Positions 60,961-64,000 of a stretch of 64,000 nt of DNA are shown here, piece by piece. Under the pieces are notes generated by a model. That model did not search any database. It was not told where the DNA came from and was given only the letters and a program-made list of their open reading frames with translations. Origin of the DNA: Larix kaempferi. Its lineage: Eukaryota > Streptophyta > Pinopsida > Pinales > Pinaceae. The stretch is taken from NCBI GenBank assembly GCA_027924585.1, contig BSBM01000050.1, positions 9,261,501 to 9,325,500 on the forward strand, in the 5' to 3' direction. Made by a program: the position numbers and the translations under genes. The first letter of the stretch is position 1. Each line of letters begins with the position of its first letter.

Positions 60961-62450
60961 TATTGGTCACCCTATATGCTAATTAATTACAACCAACACA
61001 CAGGATAATCAATATAAATTGTCAACCCAGGGAGGTCTTTTATTTCAATGGCAATACGCACAGTCTATGCATAAACATTTCAAGTAGTTGATTCAGTAAA
61101 ATGGAGATAAACTATCCTACCTATCTGCTCAGCCAAACTCATTCCATAAATAAAACTAATCTAACTTATACATCTAGGAATTCAAAATACAATTACCTTC
61201 CTACAGATATCAACCCAGCAGTTACTGATATAAGAATAAAGATGAACTAGATTAATTTTGCAAGAAGTTAAATCCTATAATTATCAAACCACATTATTCA
61301 ATCTCTACCAAAATTATTCATCTAGCAACTACTGTAACTCAATCACAATCTATCTAATCTAATGAATTCAGGAAAGATACAACAGCAACTAGAAGCTAAA
61401 AATAAGCTTGAATTCTAATTTGATTAATATTGGAAATCCTATAAAGCATAAATGACTGAAAGGAATTGAATCTGAGCTTGGTTGTAACAACTAATTCTAA
61501 CACACCATGCATCAATTAAACTAACCTACACAGTCAACTGTCACACCACACAGTTGCAGCTATTTAGGATGCAATTATAAACTAACAAAGAAGAATGCAA
61601 TTATAAACCCTTTGTTGTAGCTAACAATAATCACGCCTAATACAATTCCACACCACACAACAGGAAAGGAACTAAACTACCTATTTAACTTGGCAATCTC
61701 TGTAAGAAGGTGGGCCCTGGCCTTCTAACAGAGACACCGTGAACTACCACAAATTAAGACACAGAAATATGAAGAACTCTGCTCTTTATATTAAAGATGG
61801 TAATCCACAGTCTTAGCTCTTTGTTACAGCCCGTACAAAATGATAATTAACCAACCCCAGACTCTGAAAGCCTTCCCATATTTATACATGCAAAATACAA
61901 TTCATGATCCACTAATTTAGCGCAGCAATGAAGATCTTCGATCTTCATGCTGCGGAGTTACAACTGAACTGTTACAGCCATATTGAATGAGGCCGTTGGA
62001 CATGAAGGATGTTGTTACTCTAGAAGTCAATGGATCAACGGATTAACCAATTGGGAGGTGTCCTGTCTGTTGCAGCAATGCTCTGTTTCAGCGAAGTCCT
62101 GTTACAGCTCCACGTGGGAAGGTGTGTTGTTCCTATTAATGTGAGGAACTAAATATGAAGAGTGACAACTAGCACCACGTGTGATTCTTCCCCAAGGCAT
62201 TGCGGCTGATACACCTGTGATTTGATCTTGACTTAATGAAATAAACACAAGTTAGCATAAATCAAAGGCTAGAATTCATAACCATAACAATCTTAGGCAT
62301 TAAATAAATGAAGCAATAATGAATTATACCTTGTTAGGATTCTGGATTGATCTGGAAGAAAGGCATATATATGGTTCATGGAAATTGGGTGTAACAAGGA
62401 AAAATGATGTAATAAGTGTGGTAAAAAAGGGGCAATTCTAGGGCCCAACA
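60961..62450 (-). mobile_element. Solo LTR, 1,490 bp, nested in the second element
   Basis: AATCC flanks both sides (60,956-60,960 and 62,451-62,455). The plus-strand ends are TATTGGTCACC and AGGGCCCAACA. Read on the minus strand it starts TGTTGGGCCCTAG and ends CCAATA, a canonical LTR with the last CA changed to TA. A minus-strand TATA-like GTATAAATATGGG (about 61,876-61,888) supports minus orientation. There is no internal domain, so it arose by LTR-LTR recombination. Confidence 0.85.
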
Positions 62451-62455
62451 AATCC

Positions 62456-64000
62456 CTCGCTCCCAAGGGGAAAACTCAATGGTTTTGATAGCAAAGAATC
62501 CAAGGATGAAAAAGAAGAAATAAAGATGGAAATATGTGAACAATGGTGGGAAGCACAAATGAGAAAGGTACGAAGAATAAGCACGCAACTAAAAAAATAA
62601 ATATAGAATGGGGAAAAGAGTGAAGAAAATCAAAGAGATTTATGTCATATGAAGCAGAGAGAGGAATTGACTGGATCCAGACTTAGGGAAAGATGGATAG
62701 AAGTTCCAAAAATACCAATAAGAAAAATCTATGGATAAATCCCAAGTGGAAAGAAGGACTACATAACTCAACCACCAAGTAGTGGAACATCATATTAGTC
62801 ACTTCAACCACCAAGTAGTGTAACATCAGATTAGTCACTAGAACCAACCTTGGATGTAGTTCCATAACATCAAGAAATATCAAGACCTATGGAAAAAAGA
62901 AGTACCCCAAAAAATGAACCCCCCATTGTCGTGGAAGTAGTTACTAGAAGCAACGGAAGTAATACTCCTTTAATCGACCCCTAGGTGCACTCGCATAATC
63001 TGGTAACAAACTCTCAAAATTTTGTTTTACAATTACCTTGGCATAATCAAATGGGTATCAATACAAATAATTTACAAACCAACGCATTAGGAGGAGGAAG
63101 TAGTAGTAATAGTTATTTTCATAGCAATGGTAACATTATAGTGCAACCCAGACCTCAAGGATTTATACTAGTAGGATACATGACTGTCACAATGGATCGA
63201 GTACTAGTGGGGCCACCCATGAAATGTCCATAATTTTGGCGGAAAGGAAGAGAAGATGATGCAACATAATATGGGTTCCTTTGTGAAGCAATATGGAATG
63301 CAAGAGAAGCCCCAATGGTGCCCAAATTGGTTGAATTGTAGACAAACTTAAGAGGAAGGGCCTTATAATGGTACATGAAGTTACTTGAAACAAGAGGACC
63401 ATTATATCCACTTTAGAAAAGACAGATAAATAGTTCCTAGACAAATTTTCACAACCCAATTCAAAGCAGCAAGGTGTTGCAAAATTAAGAGAAATATGGT
63501 AGATGCATGGATAATATGCTTGGGCATATGCACAACATTTTAGGGATGTATTGAATAAAATAACATTTCCAGTGCATGAATCCCACCATAAGGAGTGGTT
63601 TACTCAAGGTTTACTACCATTAACAAGGATATCTTTATCACAGTAGGTGATAGACTCGCCTAGAACTGCATTAGAGAAAGTGATGAAGATTGAGGCCATG
63701 GCTAACTATCCGAACACTACCGTGGTAGGAGCCTCGCCAACTTCAAGAGAATTGGAACAAGTGCATAACAAACTGGTGGAAATAAGCGTAAGAATTCATG
63801 ATCTGAATATATCAAAATAAACCTAGCCATAGGTATGGTGTATTGGCCGCATGACGAAAGGACATTATGCCTCAAAATTCCCCAGGATGAGAAGTGGACA
63901 AATTCTTCTAGGTGGATTGTTTAACAGAGGATCATTTACTGCAAGTTCGAGCCCGACAGTTGTGTAGGTTTCCATGGAGAACCCATTTCACTCTGCAAGA
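62456..64000 (+). pseudogene. Gag of the second element, continuing past the window edge
   Basis: VVTRSNGSNTPLIDP lies near 62,940. A Gln/Asn-rich linker follows (HSHNLVTNSQNFVLQLPW). At about 63,280 comes FLCEAIWNARE, matching FLCEAVWNVK of the first element. Then EWFTQGLLPLTRISLSQ and a stop, ALEKVMKIEAMANYPNTTVV, LEQVHNKLVEISVRIHDLN and WCIGRMTKGHYA, a ruined zinc knuckle matching WCTGYKGQGQ of the first. Many stops and shifts. Protease and pol would lie beyond 64,000. Confidence 0.75.

Larger units (their letters stand above)
58989..64000 (+). mobile_element. Second Ty3/gypsy element, 5' part only
   Basis: 5' LTR, PBS and gag are in the window, interrupted by the solo LTR at 60,961-62,450. 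Its gag is more decayed than that of the 40.7 kb element, and the LTR sequences do not align by eye, so this is a different, older subfamily that shares the gag type. Confidence 0.7.

Overview
This is eukaryotic nuclear DNA from a land plant, and almost all of it is repeats. The plant assignment rests on PPR-protein and early-nodulin-like (phytocyanin) gene remnants, a plant-type Ty3/gypsy retroelement with a DLG protease, an 11-base match to the plant initiator-Met primer-binding site, and introns with GTAAGT donors and pyrimidine-rich TGCAG acceptors. The long AT-rich spacers, old nested retroelements with decayed reading frames, large LTRs and kilobase-scale duplications suggest a large, slowly purged genome such as a gymnosperm. 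That last step is inference. I see no rRNA or tRNA gene and no convincing intact host gene.

Layout. 0-4.4 kb: a PPR pseudogene scrap and one copy of a 1.15 kb dispersed repeat. 4.4-8.94 and 13.66-13.97 kb: a tandem satellite with a 420 bp dimeric unit (about 190+230). It is split at 8,945 by a 332 bp TRIM, whose own LTR is split by a 4,378 bp TG...CA insertion (9,233-13,610). 13.98-22.83 kb: a block lying between two satellite arrays. It carries a decayed multi-exon plus-strand gene (transposase-like, ending in a PKKRKV nuclear localisation motif) and a convergent decayed coiled-coil gene, with tandem repeats near both ends. 22.84-26.67 kb: a second array with the same dimer spacing, split by a 1,306 bp solo-LTR-like insertion.

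27.4-30.25 kb: a second unknown decayed gene on the minus strand, preceded by roughly 150 bp repeats that carry splice-donor-like sites. 30.98-32.13 kb: the second copy of the 1.15 kb repeat, then a GTGCAC-rich minisatellite. 33.2-35.1 and 36.9-54.97 kb: two copies of one segmental duplication containing an early-nodulin-like gene. Copy 1 has lost exon 1. Copy 2 has both exons, but a 1,196 bp TIR element sits in the intron and the splice acceptor is mutated.

Copy 2 also received a 13.5 kb Ty3/gypsy (Athila/Tat-like) element at 40,750-54,237. The undisturbed copy 1 serves as the empty site, which fixes the target duplication as TGTAA. This element has long LTRs, gag with several zinc knuckles, a DLG protease, a second gag-like domain, RT-RNase H, integrase, an internal TATA box and a 3' extra ORF, all broken by stops. 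55.65 kb onward: a polypurine tract and LTR of another element. 58,989-64,000: the 5' part of a second Ty3 element with gag homologous to the first, split by a 1,490 bp solo LTR with a perfect AATCC target duplication.

The window is best read as a stratigraphy of nested insertions. The least familiar parts are the two-gene block at 14-22.8 kb, the 27.4-30.2 kb gene with its repeated leader, and the 1.2 kb TIR element packed with TCGATCGA palindromes.
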